In this document: positions 47,701 to 59,900 of the stretch, piece after piece
Numbering within the stretch: position 1 is the stretch's first letter
Layout: each line of letters opens with the position of its first letter
NCBI GenBank assembly: GCA_036852015.1
Contig: JAANDG010000016.1
Span: forward strand, 310,001 to 374,000
Reading direction: 5' to 3'
Length of the DNA stretch: 64,000 nt
Source: Pelodera strongyloides
Taxonomy: Eukaryota > Nematoda > Chromadorea > Rhabditida > Rhabditidae
The notes under the pieces: generated by a model
What the model was told of the DNA's origin: nothing
Seen by the model: only the letters and a program-made list of their open reading frames with translations
The model's database searches: none
Program-made: the position numbers and the translations under genes

Positions 47701-50700
47701 TTATTCGCAAGTCCTGAGTAAAGCATACACTTTTTTTACTCCAAAAAAGCCGGGAAAACTACAGTACCCCGAAGAGTGATGCGCAGGTTCGTTCCTTCTG
47801 CATGAGTGACGATTACACTTCTCGCTTTCCCATCATACAATCTTGATCTCTCAATCCACGGATGAAGTCTTTCAAGGGGCTGAGCTAGGGAAAAGTGCTC
47901 GGGCATCTGAACATATACTTTACATTATTATTTTTTTAATTGTTTAATAGCTTCTCGTTATCATTTCAATTGCTAGTATTATAAAATAAAAATGCTGACA
48001 TAATAATTTGCATCCAGCGTTGATGTGTATCTCTGTTGCATGCAGTCGGTGGTCTTCGCGTTATGAACCTTGTCAAGTCTAACTGGTCCGTTGAATACTC
48101 GGAAATGTCCGTCACGCTCTTCACGGTACCAACCAAGCCTTTCGTAACTAAAAAACTAATGTGTAGAATTTATGTAGATTTATGGAATGTTCATACAGAG
48201 ATTCCACAAAAATTCAAAATATTCTAAAACTTGTCGCAGTCTGGAAGGCCTCAAGGCAACAATTGCCAGGAGGTATTTTGAGAGCGCCATCGTTATCCCA
48301 CCCCTCAGGAGCTCCGAGGTTTGATGCCTACGTTGCGCAGTAGGGTGGTTCGAACCCGCGATGGTTCGCACGAGCAACAAATTACGCGCTGCGCCACGAG
48401 ACACACTGTGGAGAGAGCGGGGGACTCAGTACACTGCTGGTGGAACAGTGGGGGGTATGCTTTACAAATATAACTAATTTAATATACTTAAAAAAACCCT
48501 ACTTATATTCAGAAATTTCGTTTAATGGCATCCTTCTTAAATCATCCATTTCTCCTCCTTTATTTGAAGGAGCAAAATACATTCCAGTTTCCAACTGATG
48601 CGATGCTCGTCCACCCGCAGTAACAGATAATTCAAGCCGTCGAAGGGCATCCAAGAACCTAGAGTAAACAATATAATATATATTATAATAAATTAAAACT
48701 AATCGACAAGACTCATATAATAAAAAAAAACGAATTTTTGAATATGGGATTCAATTTCAAAGAGCTACTAATACTAACGGTCGAATTTAGGTGTTCTATA
48801 AATATTTATAGATCTTTAGTCCTAGGAAATTGTTTTATATTCAAATCTACACTAACAATAAAACATTGAATATTGAACTGACTTGTCTTGCGTGCCTCCA
48901 TCTAATTGTGTTCGGATAGTGGAAGAATCTATTACAACCCAGCGACCACCCTACAAATGAACACATTTTCCTTTCAATTTTGTTATTTTTAATATTCTTT
49001 CAGTTCGTGTTAGTTTATTTAATTTCGTACAAATGGATTATCTTGCATGGTGAGCTTGTACTTGACTCTGTTTGCATACTACACATGAAAAGACGTACCA
49101 CATAATCAAACGCAGTGTACACAAAAGTGGCAAAAGTTGACGGTTGTTCCACCATGACGGCCATGTACGACTCGTTGTTATAAGGACGAAACTGTAATTG
49201 AAATTAATCAATTTACTCAGAAAATTGTTAGAAATATAAGCTATCCGAGAGAAACAACACAAGTTATTTCCAAGATTTTTCTGAATCAATTGGAAAGAGA
49301 TCATAACCGTTTTATTTCAAGCTGATAAAACTACTGCATTTCTAAAACGCACTCACCTTCAAGTCGCAACATAGACTCGGATTACTTCCCGAAGGACAAC
49401 CGTATGAAGATTGATCAGGGAAATAGGTACGGTAGCACGAGGTCTGCTGAAAAGAAATATTACTTACAATTAGACCAAGCAAATGAAGCAAAATAGTTAA
49501 AGGTTAAAGACACACAATACCCCTCAAAATGGCAAATTGTAATGATAACAAACGTAAGAAAATCAATAGTGGAAGTATTTTAAGTGGAAGAACGTACCGA
49601 ACCCTCGTAGTCAGCTGACGGACAAGTTGTATACTTGAAATTTTGAGCATTACAAGTCGCTGAAGTGGAACATTCACACATACAATCAGCAGAGACCTCC
49701 GGTATGGCGAACACGTACTGTTGGGTGACCTAAAATAAAAGATAATTAGACAATTGTAACTCAAAGAAACAAACCGTTATGTTCATGCGTTACTGATCTC
49801 CAGACCTTCATTTGCCAAGATGTGGTTACCTGTATCCCTTGACTTGGGACGCGTACTTACGTTACAGAAGTAATGTATTTGTAATTCCTACCGGATGGTG
49901 ATGTTCCAATTTATCCAATCGAATCGTGTGGAGAAGAGAAGAATGGCCTTCTCCTGTCGCGTTTTCTAGAATGAAAACAGAGGTATGTTGATAATAGTAA
50001 AAAAATTCCCAACCCACTGAGTTCGTCATCTTGCAGAAACGATTTCTACAATAATAATAATTTATTACACCACAAAGGCGCGCACAAACATACATAATTA
50101 AGACAATAGATACAGTTAGGACAGAAAAACGGTAATAAGGGACATAAAGTACATGTGTAAAGGTAAGCGGAAATGCTGGGGCATCGAACAAAGGTAATTA
50201 GCCGAGCACTGTAAACCCGGCAGCTGGACACTATCGTCACTAACACACATAAGCGTGCGCAGACCCAGGGTTACGTTACAAGATGTAGTAAAAGATCAAA
50301 TGTTAGGATCCGCCTAGCCTGTAGTGGTTGTTGACACAAACCAAACTCCAGGAAACTCATTAGCCCGTATTCTCGGGTCGACGGGAATGTTCCGTTTGGG
50401 AGCTCATTCGTATGCAAATTTTTCCTCCAGCTAGTCTAGATAGTCGAGAAATTTGCATACAAAGGATTTCCCAAACGGAACGTTTCCGTCGACCCGAGAA
50501 TACGGGCTATTAGATAACAAGTCCATCAAATAAATACTTACTGTGATCATCAAGCCTAAAGCACACAGTTGTCTTCAATCCGATATCAAAGTGCATGTGT
50601 TGGATCTCCCTGTTGATTGCAGAATGAGCACCTGCAATATGGTTGTTCATACTACACATTCTTCGTTACGCCTTCAGCTTGCGAACATCATAGGAAATGG

Positions 50701-51149
50701 CTGAACCCATTTGGTGACGGTTCACTGGATTTTTCGTCGGCCATTTGGTGACCAAATCGTGACCAAGTTTCATTCATCGAAAACCGTCATCAGTTGGTCA
50801 ACAAATAGTCACGAAACAGTCACGAACCAAAACAGTTTTCGTCAATTATTTCGTTTTCCTGTGATCATGGACATAAAATAGAGCCACAAATTTATACCGT
50901 TAGCATCCAGCAAAAAAATTAATAAATATAATTGATATTCTTACTTCGACTTGCTGACGACGTCACAATTGGTGTCTTTGTACAATGCGGTGGCTGTACT
51001 GGGTACGTAGTGCTTCTGAAGACCTCCCGCTTCGGGGCAGGGGGGAGAGATAGTACAGTAGGCAGTAGGGAGCAGAGAACAACAATACTACAGTAGCATA
51101 ATGACCATGGTCGATGCCTATTGGTGGTGAGGAGCCCCCTGGATGGCAT
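44706..51149 (-). CDS. eff-1: EFF-1/AFF-1 family cell-cell fusogen
   Basis: Type I membrane glycoprotein that fuses somatic cells, about 629 residues (C. elegans EFF-1 is of similar size). Exons (minus): 51149-50945, 50631-50542, 49965-49892, 49729-49598, 49446-49357, 49191-49099, 48950-48883, 48658-48503, 48147-48000, 47906-47768, 47639-47543, 47316-47227, 46896-46824, 46096-46014, 45272-45125, 44909-44706. Ex 1 has a signal peptide (LCYCSIVVLCSLLPTVLS). The Cys-rich ectodomain includes DCMCECS, TSCYRTYFPDQSSYGCP, NPSLCCDLKFRPYNNESY and TGNCPQC. One membrane span (VVMVGDVIIYIVVLFLLFQI) is followed by a 67-residue charged tail with PLSPPPMYG. FF proteins share the class II fusion fold. It looks closer to EFF-1 than AFF-1. 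Start: the 51149 ATG follows an AATTGCAG acceptor. Reading through the last intron would give a shorter Lys/Arg-rich tail. Confidence 0.92.
45289..45745. repeat. 457-bp inverted-repeat element in fusogen intron 14
   Basis: The left end TTAAAGGGACAGGCCCACGA pairs with the right end TCGTGGGCCTGTCCCTA; the arms extend for about 60 bp (CTCAATTTACTTG against CAAGTAAATCGAG). It starts only 17 bases upstream of the acceptor side of the membrane-span exon. It resembles, but is distinct from, the GGGTCAGGCCC family. Confidence 0.92.
46604..46717. repeat. 114-bp palindromic element in fusogen intron 13
   Basis: CAGAGGCCATATTCACCACT at the left pairs with GTGGTGAATATGGCCTCTGA at the right; arms are about 29 bp with one mismatch or bulge. 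Confidence 0.92.
48328..48412 (-). repeat. tRNA-like sequence in fusogen intron 8
   Basis: Minus strand: GTCTCGTGGCGCAGCGCG (A-box region) and GCGGGTTCGAACCACC (B box). The spacing is tRNA-like with an extended middle. It is probably a tRNA-derived repeat and not a functional gene. Confidence 0.5.
50362..50508. repeat. 147-bp palindromic element in fusogen intron 2
   Basis: AGCCCGTATTCTCGGGTCGA at the left and TCGACCCGAGAATACGGGCT at the right are perfect inverted repeats; pairing continues through CCGTTTGGGA/TCCCAAACGG and GCAAATTT/AAATTTGC. Nearly the whole element can fold on itself. Confidence 0.95.
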
Positions 51150-54100
51150 CCTGCAATTGGCCGGCAATTAGAAACTAGAAGCTAGAAAGGTAAACAATAA
51201 TAAGTAATAAGAATATATATGCGAAGCAAACACAACAATACAACGCACGAAAATAAAGTGAAACAGTCATAATAGTTACGAACAGATACAAGGAATAAAG
51301 TGGAAGTTTATTCAATACATAGAACCTCAAGAAAAAAAAAAACACAACGCTGGGTTCTAAAAATATGTACGGGTAGAAGTGGCAAATCACAATAAAATGA
51401 TAAATTCTATGTATAACTTATCACAGCCTAAACCGTGGTGGTAACACCTTTCCACATCCTAATTTAAACATTTTTGTTCTCATTTTCGGTATCTAATGCA
51501 TATAATATAAGTTTTCGCTTAAAATTGAAATTCAAAGTAAACATCGTGATGAAATTTTCTAACAAAAACTTGACCCATTCTAGTCAGAGAGTTTGAAAGC
51601 ACCTAGAAATGTAAAAAAGGTGCATCGCGGGAAGGGTTATTATCATATTAATACGAAATATGAGGAAATATAGCGAGCAGATGAAATCTGTATTCCTGTA
51701 AATACATAGGACCTCAACTAAAATAGGAAGTACCAATGAAAATTGGTTTCTAAGAGTGAGTGTTTATCTTGTGAGTGTTTATCTCTGTGAGTGTTTATCT
51801 CTCTGTATTGGTTCTACATAATTTTGTGCACTTTTTTGCAATAAAGAGTTAATAATCAAAGAGTACGTAAATTAAGTAACAAAACTTCTGTCTAGATCAT
51901 ATCACATTGTATGTACGAGACTGTATCATTGCAGGTCTCTTTATGTGGTCATGAAGTCTCACTCTCGGATTGGATCGGGTACCCTTTCCCATTACTCATT
52001 CCTAATTACCCTAATTAGTCATCAAGGAAAGAGGACAATTGCACATAATGGCCTACAAAAGAAGCAGGTAAACATGGTAATGTGACTCCGTCCGGTGTTC
52101 ATTACAGAAGAAAAAGAAAGCGACTTTCAGGTAGACTTTTGTTACAAGTTCAGGCTTTAGATTTGAAAGACGCGCCTGAGAATTATAAGAAATAAAAAAG
52201 GCTAGCAAAAGTGAAAAATAAAATTGAATTATTGTAAACTGTTTTGTTATACCATTCCGGAGAGCGAACCACCGCTGCTAAAGCGATGCAAAATCCGAAA
52301 TACTCATTCATTTAGAGTAATATAGACGTACGCCTAAAATATACGAACCGTATTTAGAGCACTTGTGTGCCACACACCATCCGCGGTGGTAAAGATGCAA
52401 ATGAAGCTCGCAATAAAATATGTGAATGTGGGAATGCATAACAACTAATACTATCACTCAAACGATGATTAATGATTATAGACCACAAGTAACAAGTTAA
52501 TCATGTGCAGGTTTCTGGAAGGACAAAAAAAAAGCAGAGAAAAATTACCCACAAAACGATGATTCGCCATGCCATGTATGAGCAATCACATTTCTATTAT
52601 TATTATACGAATAGATGTTCACTGACTTTTCTCTTCTTTTTTGGTCATTTGAAAGTAGAGAGTGACACATCGAATTGCTGCAGAAACAGATGATAATTTG
52701 GTGTTATGAAATATAGTAATTTAGAAATTAAGTAAGAGGTTAAATTTAAGTAAGAGGTTAAATCATTCAAACATATAAAACATACACACTTCGCTTCCCC
52801 ACCTCGAAACGAGCCATACTCTTTTTCTGACCATGAACAGGCAAAAATAAATAGTATTTTCCAAAAATACGCTTCACTTTAGAAAAACTATCAAGTGTCT
52901 GGGATAAGTAACTGCGGAAACGATACATATGATCACAGTACTATATGATAATTGTTCCGTCGCCTATCAGCTATATCGATCAGTAAACTTGTCATACTGT
53001 CATATATGAGGGCATATATCAGTCAGCGGAGAAAGTAAAGAGATGAGTATATGAGGTGATATCAACTTATTACACGCTCGAGTTACCACAATAAGGACTG
53101 ACAGGGTCATCAACATATCACATATCAGGTATATGTACTACTTGATTATTATTGACAGTAGTGACACTTATGCAAATTTCATTCAATATTTATTTTGAGT
53201 GGAGAATGCACAAGAACCTAACAGATACTATAGGTCATCGTAGGCAAATGTAAACGTTTACTAGTAAAGAAAAAGGATGAATCTTGCATGAATACTTTCT
53301 CGGTCTTGTTCACAGTTAGAAGAATGACATAGCATTGAAAAGGCATATAATAGACTCGGAACATGTCCGACTACATAAAATGAGGGTGGAGTAGAAGAAA
53401 AAGAGGGAAAGTTATAAGGAAATGACCATAGAAACATTACCACAATCAGTACTTAAATGACAATGGATAGTTAGACTTTGATTGGGAAGGTGACTGGTTA
53501 CAAGAGGACATAAAGTCCGGAAGACGCGGCATTAAACTATAATTTATCATTTTCTTAAATGGCACATGGTTTAAACGCACATTCCGGGCAACCTCATTCC
53601 ATGTATTATATGCAAATCTATGTGCTTTGTAAGTAGTTGAAGGAAGCAGAAGACGAAATTACATGGAAGTGAAGTCCTCAAGAATATGTTTCAAAAACTC
53701 GTGCAATACCACTTTAATCATACTAAATTAAAGATAAGAGCATTATTCCTGATTACAGATATTAACGTCTTAGTGCTTCCTTTGGACTACTTACCGTACA
53801 CCTTAGCAGGAGACCGCTTCGCAGCAGGATGTCGATAGGTGTGATAATGAGCCAATGCGGATTAGTTGTTAAATGACACCCTCCTACCAGTCTGCGTCTC
53901 CCAGTTCCGAATGCTCTCTCGCCGATAACCCTTTTTCAGACACTAAATTACGCGATCATCTACCATAACATCGATCATCAGGTTTGCCTGACTCTGCCCG
54001 CCTGAACGTTCTCTTCCGCCCGCGCCTCTCGGTGTCTAACCACCAAAATTAGTCGGTTTCGTGTCAAAATGCCTGGCGGCGCCATTGCTCAAAACATCAG

Positions 54101-56863
54101 CCCAAGAGGTTTAGGAATGCGCGACAATTTTGTCGAAAAGATGGAAGGATAATTAATCAGAAACGACAGAATCTGTGGCATTTTGATGAAGAGGAACAAG
54201 TTGAAAACGAAGGAGATCGATTGTACAATGAATGGAAAGAGAAGTCAAGAAATAAACGGCCATCTACAAAAAAAAACACTTCCAAGGGACGGGCACTGGC
54301 TCATGGAAAACCTATTGCTAGCTTTTCTTGCGGAGAAAGCGGAGGATTTCAGAATCGTTACTGTGGAAGCCGTATTTCATAACGCCGAAAGATGGCTGAC
54401 AAGGAGTTATCCCGAATTTTCAGAAATAAAAACGTTGGCTTCAATGGAAGAAAATTCCAAGTTCTATTTTAGAGCGTCAAAGTCAATTTGTACCCGGGAT
54501 TAGAACTTTACCTCAAAACTTTGGCTTCTTTTTTGTTTCAACTTTCAATTTCTCCTCTACATTTCCGTAATTTGCAATCCTTCCCATTGTCATACTAATC
54601 CATAATTAATCATTAAAGAACAGATAACCGCCAAACCGCTATCCCCTATTCTCTCCAGTAAGGAACCGACCTTGACACTGATACCGGAGGCAGGCGCAAA
54701 ACCGAGAAAACTGACGGTTCTCTGTGAAAAAAGAGGTGTAAACAAATTGTTTACCGCAATGCTATTCTTATTGAAAAGTGATTATACTAGAATGGGGTTG
54801 TCCAATTTAGTTTGAACTTAATTTTCAATAAGTGGTGCTTACAATAAGTCGATTCTTTTACATAATTGATGGGAGTTATGGGATGCCCTGAATCAAGGTA
54901 ATTAGGACTAATTATGCTATGTTTTCTGATTGACTAGTCAAATTGCCTAAAGTCTACAGTAACTTGCCCAAAAAGTAGATACTGTATTCCACTGCACTTT
55001 TCTACCCTTTCTACCGCCAATGACCTCAATAAATTTCACTTTCGTCTTTTCCAAAAACGATCAAACTCTATGATACTTTGAGAAAAAGGCGTATAAATAA
55101 ATCGTATCACTTGAATTGAATCGTAAAACACTGATTAATTGCTTTAATTGCACCTAGTGGATGTACTTTTAGAGAGGGAGACAAAGTTGGCAGAAAATTA
55201 TTTCAAAAGGAGCTTGAGAGTCCATGCCACATAGGGCTTGAAAAGAAATAGTACCGACAAGGGAACAATTAGTTATAGTAAAAACTATAGTTATATAGTA
55301 CAGTCAAAACAATACAACGTTTGAAGAAAGGAAACAAAAATCTGGATCAAAGAAATGCGAAATTAGCTGTTGAAATACGTCACGTGTAAATGAAGTATCA
55401 TTTGCAACCGCAGAAAGTCAGTTACAAAAGTCGAGCACAGACTGGCACTCATTGGAACCAACTGATACAAAAGATACTCAAACAAGGGCCAATAAGTAGG
55501 AACATATTGTGAAATGAATTGCAATACCAAAAGGAAGCTCAATGAAAAGTTGCCACTATCCGGTTCAGTGATTAGTGATTAAGAGATCACGATTACGGTC
55601 AATTAGTATTGAACAAGTGAGTCACTTTAGAGAACTTTTTATGGATGAATTGGTCACTATTAATTATTGAGAGCTTGTGGATGATAAATCATCAGTGGTA
55701 TGCTTTCCATGATTGATATGGTCATGATAAGCATGATAATAAATACTTATTGACAAAAAGTGTGAGTAATATTCTTGACCAACGAATGACTAGTTCCCTA
55801 CCTAGACGGAACTTCCGTGAGAATATCTACATTACCCCAGGCAGGATCAGAAAACAAAAAACGAGTATGTATGTGTATGATGAGAATAATATCCAGTAAC
55901 GAACCAATTGTGATGTATTCACTAGTGAATAGAGGTTGTTTCAAGAATAGACTACGTATAGAAACACAAAATATAGAGCTGTTCGCCGGGTATTTGAAAG
56001 CAACACTCAAAACAAAAATAGAGTGTAAATAAGCAAAACCCCAACCCGATATATGTACATTTTCAAGTTACTACCGAATACCTGAATACCCAAACCATTT
56101 CATGAAACCGAATTTCAATTCAGAAAGCTCTCACGCATATTGACGTTCACTTTCCCCCAATTCACAGTTGGCTTTATAAATTTGCATAGAATGAATTGTA
56201 TGCGTAGACCACGCCCCCTCCCTGGCGATAAAACGTTTGTCAAACAAATGAGAGTTGCGCATATTGCAAATTTGCATACAATACATTGCGGGCGGGGAAC
56301 CCACGCGGGTCTATATGGGCTAATCCCAGGTTCACAAACACTTTATTACTTAAAAATAGTCACGACACAGTTGTGTTGGATAGATAAGACTCTACCTTCT
56401 TTATAGGAGTTAGATTTAAATACCAGTGGTAGTTGGGAACAAATACGAGATTTAAACTTTCATTCGTTGGTTTCTAAAGATAAGTCTACTGGTTTGATAC
56501 CATTAGCCTAGTCTCGACTGCATCTCAAACGTCCATTTCCTAAGTGTTAACTCCTTGTATTATATGCAAATCCAGTTTCGCATGCATCGTGCATTCACGA
56601 ACGGCAGCCTTAGTGCCTTTTTCAAAAGAGACAAGAAAAGCTCGTTTAAATATAATGGCACTTTTGAATTGAGTGAGAAAAGGGTTTCCGAACGGTTCGG
56701 AAGCACAGTTAACATCTTGTTTAATGGATATTGCGGATGGAAGAGTGCTTATGGTATAAGGGGATCGCTTCAAAGCTTTCCCAATACCAGAAAAAGGAAG
56801 TTCTTTCGAAAACGATTTCCTCGCTTCAAATTTGAATAGTGGTACATTGGGGACATAGTAGAA

Positions 56864-56925
56864 TGCTAAACCTATGGCCCTATGACTGAACAGCCGTTTG
56901 CTAAACCTATGGCCCTATGACTGAA
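56864..56925. repeat. 27-bp direct repeat pair
   Basis: The string TGCTAAACCTATGGCCCTAT followed by GACTGAA occurs twice, 35 bp apart. Confidence 0.95.
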
Positions 56926-59900
56926 GGTTCGTGTCCATATGTATTTGTTTGCTCAACAACCTTAACTTTCATACATTCATTTCATTCTGCTAAAAAAAAT
57001 GGGGTGCTATCGATGAGAAAGTGTTAAATGGATGAAAAAGTTATGAGCAACAAGATATGTGGACCTCCTTAGAAATAAATGTAAGCAAGCAATATTTGGA
57101 CAATCAGTCACCTAAGTCCAGAAGTGGCTCAACTCAGAAGTGGCCCAACTCATGGCCCCGAATGTCCGTTTCGTCTTGAAAGTGTTAAATTTCACCAATG
57201 TCCACTTTCCCAATCTGAGACAATGAGCGGCGAGACTGATTTCGTAAGCGTGAAACTGCTTTGAGACGTCTATGTGGAAACCTTTCATTCATGGGTTATG
57301 GAAATGTCTGGTTGTTGTTGGATACTGTAGAGGTTGAAATGGAAAAATCATTGAGCTTTTTGGTAAGATGGTGTGCTTTCTTTATAAATAAAAGTACATA
57401 GTATGCTACAGAAATTAAGGAAATTTGGGTACCTAGCGACCTAACATACCAACTTTGCCATGCAGGGGAACTAAGTTGAGCTAGACGTGATACATGACGA
57501 AACGATATTCCGAATTCCAAAAGATGTTCCAAAATCATGTTTATGTTTAACAAGCCTACTTTTTTAAAATAAATAAAATAAAATAAATCCACCGAACATT
57601 TGAAATAACTTGTCAATCCTCTCGGGTAATACAAATAACTCGTTTTCTGTCCCCACTTTCTCGACTCTTTTGTTATTTACAAAAGAAAAGAAATGAAAAA
57701 TAAAGAGTGGTATAATATACATAATGTGGTGTGAAGTGTGAATGGGTTCCGGTATTCGTGAGTAATTATTCTTGTTCTACCAACAAATTATTCCGAAAAC
57801 TCGAAAACTTGTCATCAACTTACTGGAATATCAAAAACAGCGGAATCCGTTTAAAACCACTTTGTCTATTCAAATACAGTACATTAATGGAGTGTGCACC
57901 GTGAATAAGCAAACTTCAGAGGGATTGACTTGCAGAAAATTTGGTGAAGAGCCCAAAAGAATAATTCGGTCTTGGATAAGCCGGAGAGTACTCCTAGCTC
58001 CTAGTGACAATTGTTGTATTAACACAATCGGTAAGATAACACCAAGTGGAGCTAAGCCGCCGTTAGAACTCCCTTTCTCGCAACTGCTTGCGGGCGATCA
58101 TTCATTATTTTCATTCATTGGGAATTAATGGATAGGGAAGGGAAAAACTGAAAATCTCCTGGAAAATGTGCGAAGAAACGGGGATTGCTTACAAATAAGG
58201 GTCAAACGGGGAAGGGTGTGATTAGGGAGCTTTTGGGTTTTGGGGGCGGGGTGAGATAATCAGTAAGGAAATGAGAAAGAAATGGAAGGCAGTTAACAAT
58301 TGAGTGAGGTTACTCAAACTTTAAGGCCATTAAGACCTTAAGGTTGAATATTTTTAGATGCAAAAAATGGAAGAACATAAATATTTATAAAAGGAGGAAG
58401 AGGACCTCATGATAGAGAATAGAAATTATGAAATACACTAGGAAATTTCTTATTTATAAAGTGTCCAAAGTTTAGCTGACTCCAAACCCAATCCAAGCTA
58501 GACTTTCTTTGAACGGACAACACAGATTCCAGAAAACATGCTATAAAAGTCGGAAATAAAACCTCCGCTACAGTTGGATAGAAATTCCTGTACACGCCTA
58601 TTGATGTTTTCTCTCTTTTTCATTTTTTTTCTGTAAAAAAAGTTCTAAATGTTCGGCGGAATCCTATTCAAAGGTTAACGCGAATTATGCAACAACATTA
58701 GTCAATTAAATTTTTTAGCAGAACATAAAAGAAAACTAGAAAACACAATCAGACAATCAGTATGAGTAGGGTAGTATGAGTATGGTATCTAAATTTCAAT
58801 AGAAAGTAGGCAAACATAGGGATAAACCAAAAAGTTTCTAGACATTTGTATCAGTCCTTGTAAGGTCAACTAACTCTCTATAACTGACTTACTTGGAGAC
58901 CCTAGCAGTATGCGGTAAGCGCCAATTTTACCTTATCAACTGATTCGCATATCTACCTTCCCTATTCCTTCTTTCTTGTGATTTTCGTTTTTTTCGCGCA
59001 ATAATGATTAATTGAATGAGTATTTGTGGTTTCACTCCCAATACAGTAGACATTGTGGAGATACATTTCATTACAATCAAAACAATGCACGAAAAGCCCG
59101 AATAAAATGCGCAAAATTAGTCATTTTTACGCGAATGAAATGAAAACAATGATGCGTTTTCCAGTGAAACAATACATGTGGACACGAGACAATGAGCTGA
59201 AACTTTGCGGGAAAAAAAAGTTTTTAAAGCGATGCTGCACGGTATTCAGTCAAATTCAGTGGATCTACCTGAATCTAACAATGTGTTACTATAATTCACA
59301 CTTATTCTAAGGATTAAAAAGTGAGAGTATCTGGAAATTGAGATAAAATAATACACTGAATCGATTTCTGATTCTGCAATAGTAAACAAGTCAACAACTT
59401 GCTTTCGGCTTTCGGTATGTCTATAGGTAGAGGAACATACTGACACAACGTATAGTCTTTTCATCTGAGAAACCTTTGAGTGACAAAAACAGTGAATAAT
59501 TCAATGGGCAAAGTTGTCATGATGAGAAAACAAGAGGTCTTGGTCAGAAAGAAGACGACTTCATGCGCTAAACAAATAGATACACAGGGCAGAGAGTTAG
59601 ACCACCGACAGTGGCAGGTTCAGGTTCGACATAGCTAAGTTAACCTTAAAACTGAAAACTAAACCTAGTTATACTTCCGGTGGAAATTTAAAAAGATACT
59701 TAGGCACCAATACGTTTGTTGCACCGGTTGGATTTCAGATCTGTTCTATAAACTATCCAGTTTACTCTACACTCTACCAGTATCAATGTTCTTGATGAAG
59801 TACTAAATAAACGGATAACCGTATAAGACGCAATATGTGCGCGATTCAATAAACGGACTCAATATTATGTTACTTAACCATGTAACAATTTGAATACAGT

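Noticed and set aside
49504..49764. 86-codon minus-strand frame
   Set aside because: It overlaps fusogen exon 4 in a different frame; the Cys-rich frame spliced with neighbouring exons is clearly the coding one.
57772..58128. 118-codon plus-strand frame
   Set aside because: It has no recognisable motif, no splice or poly(A) context and composition typical of AT-rich non-coding DNA.
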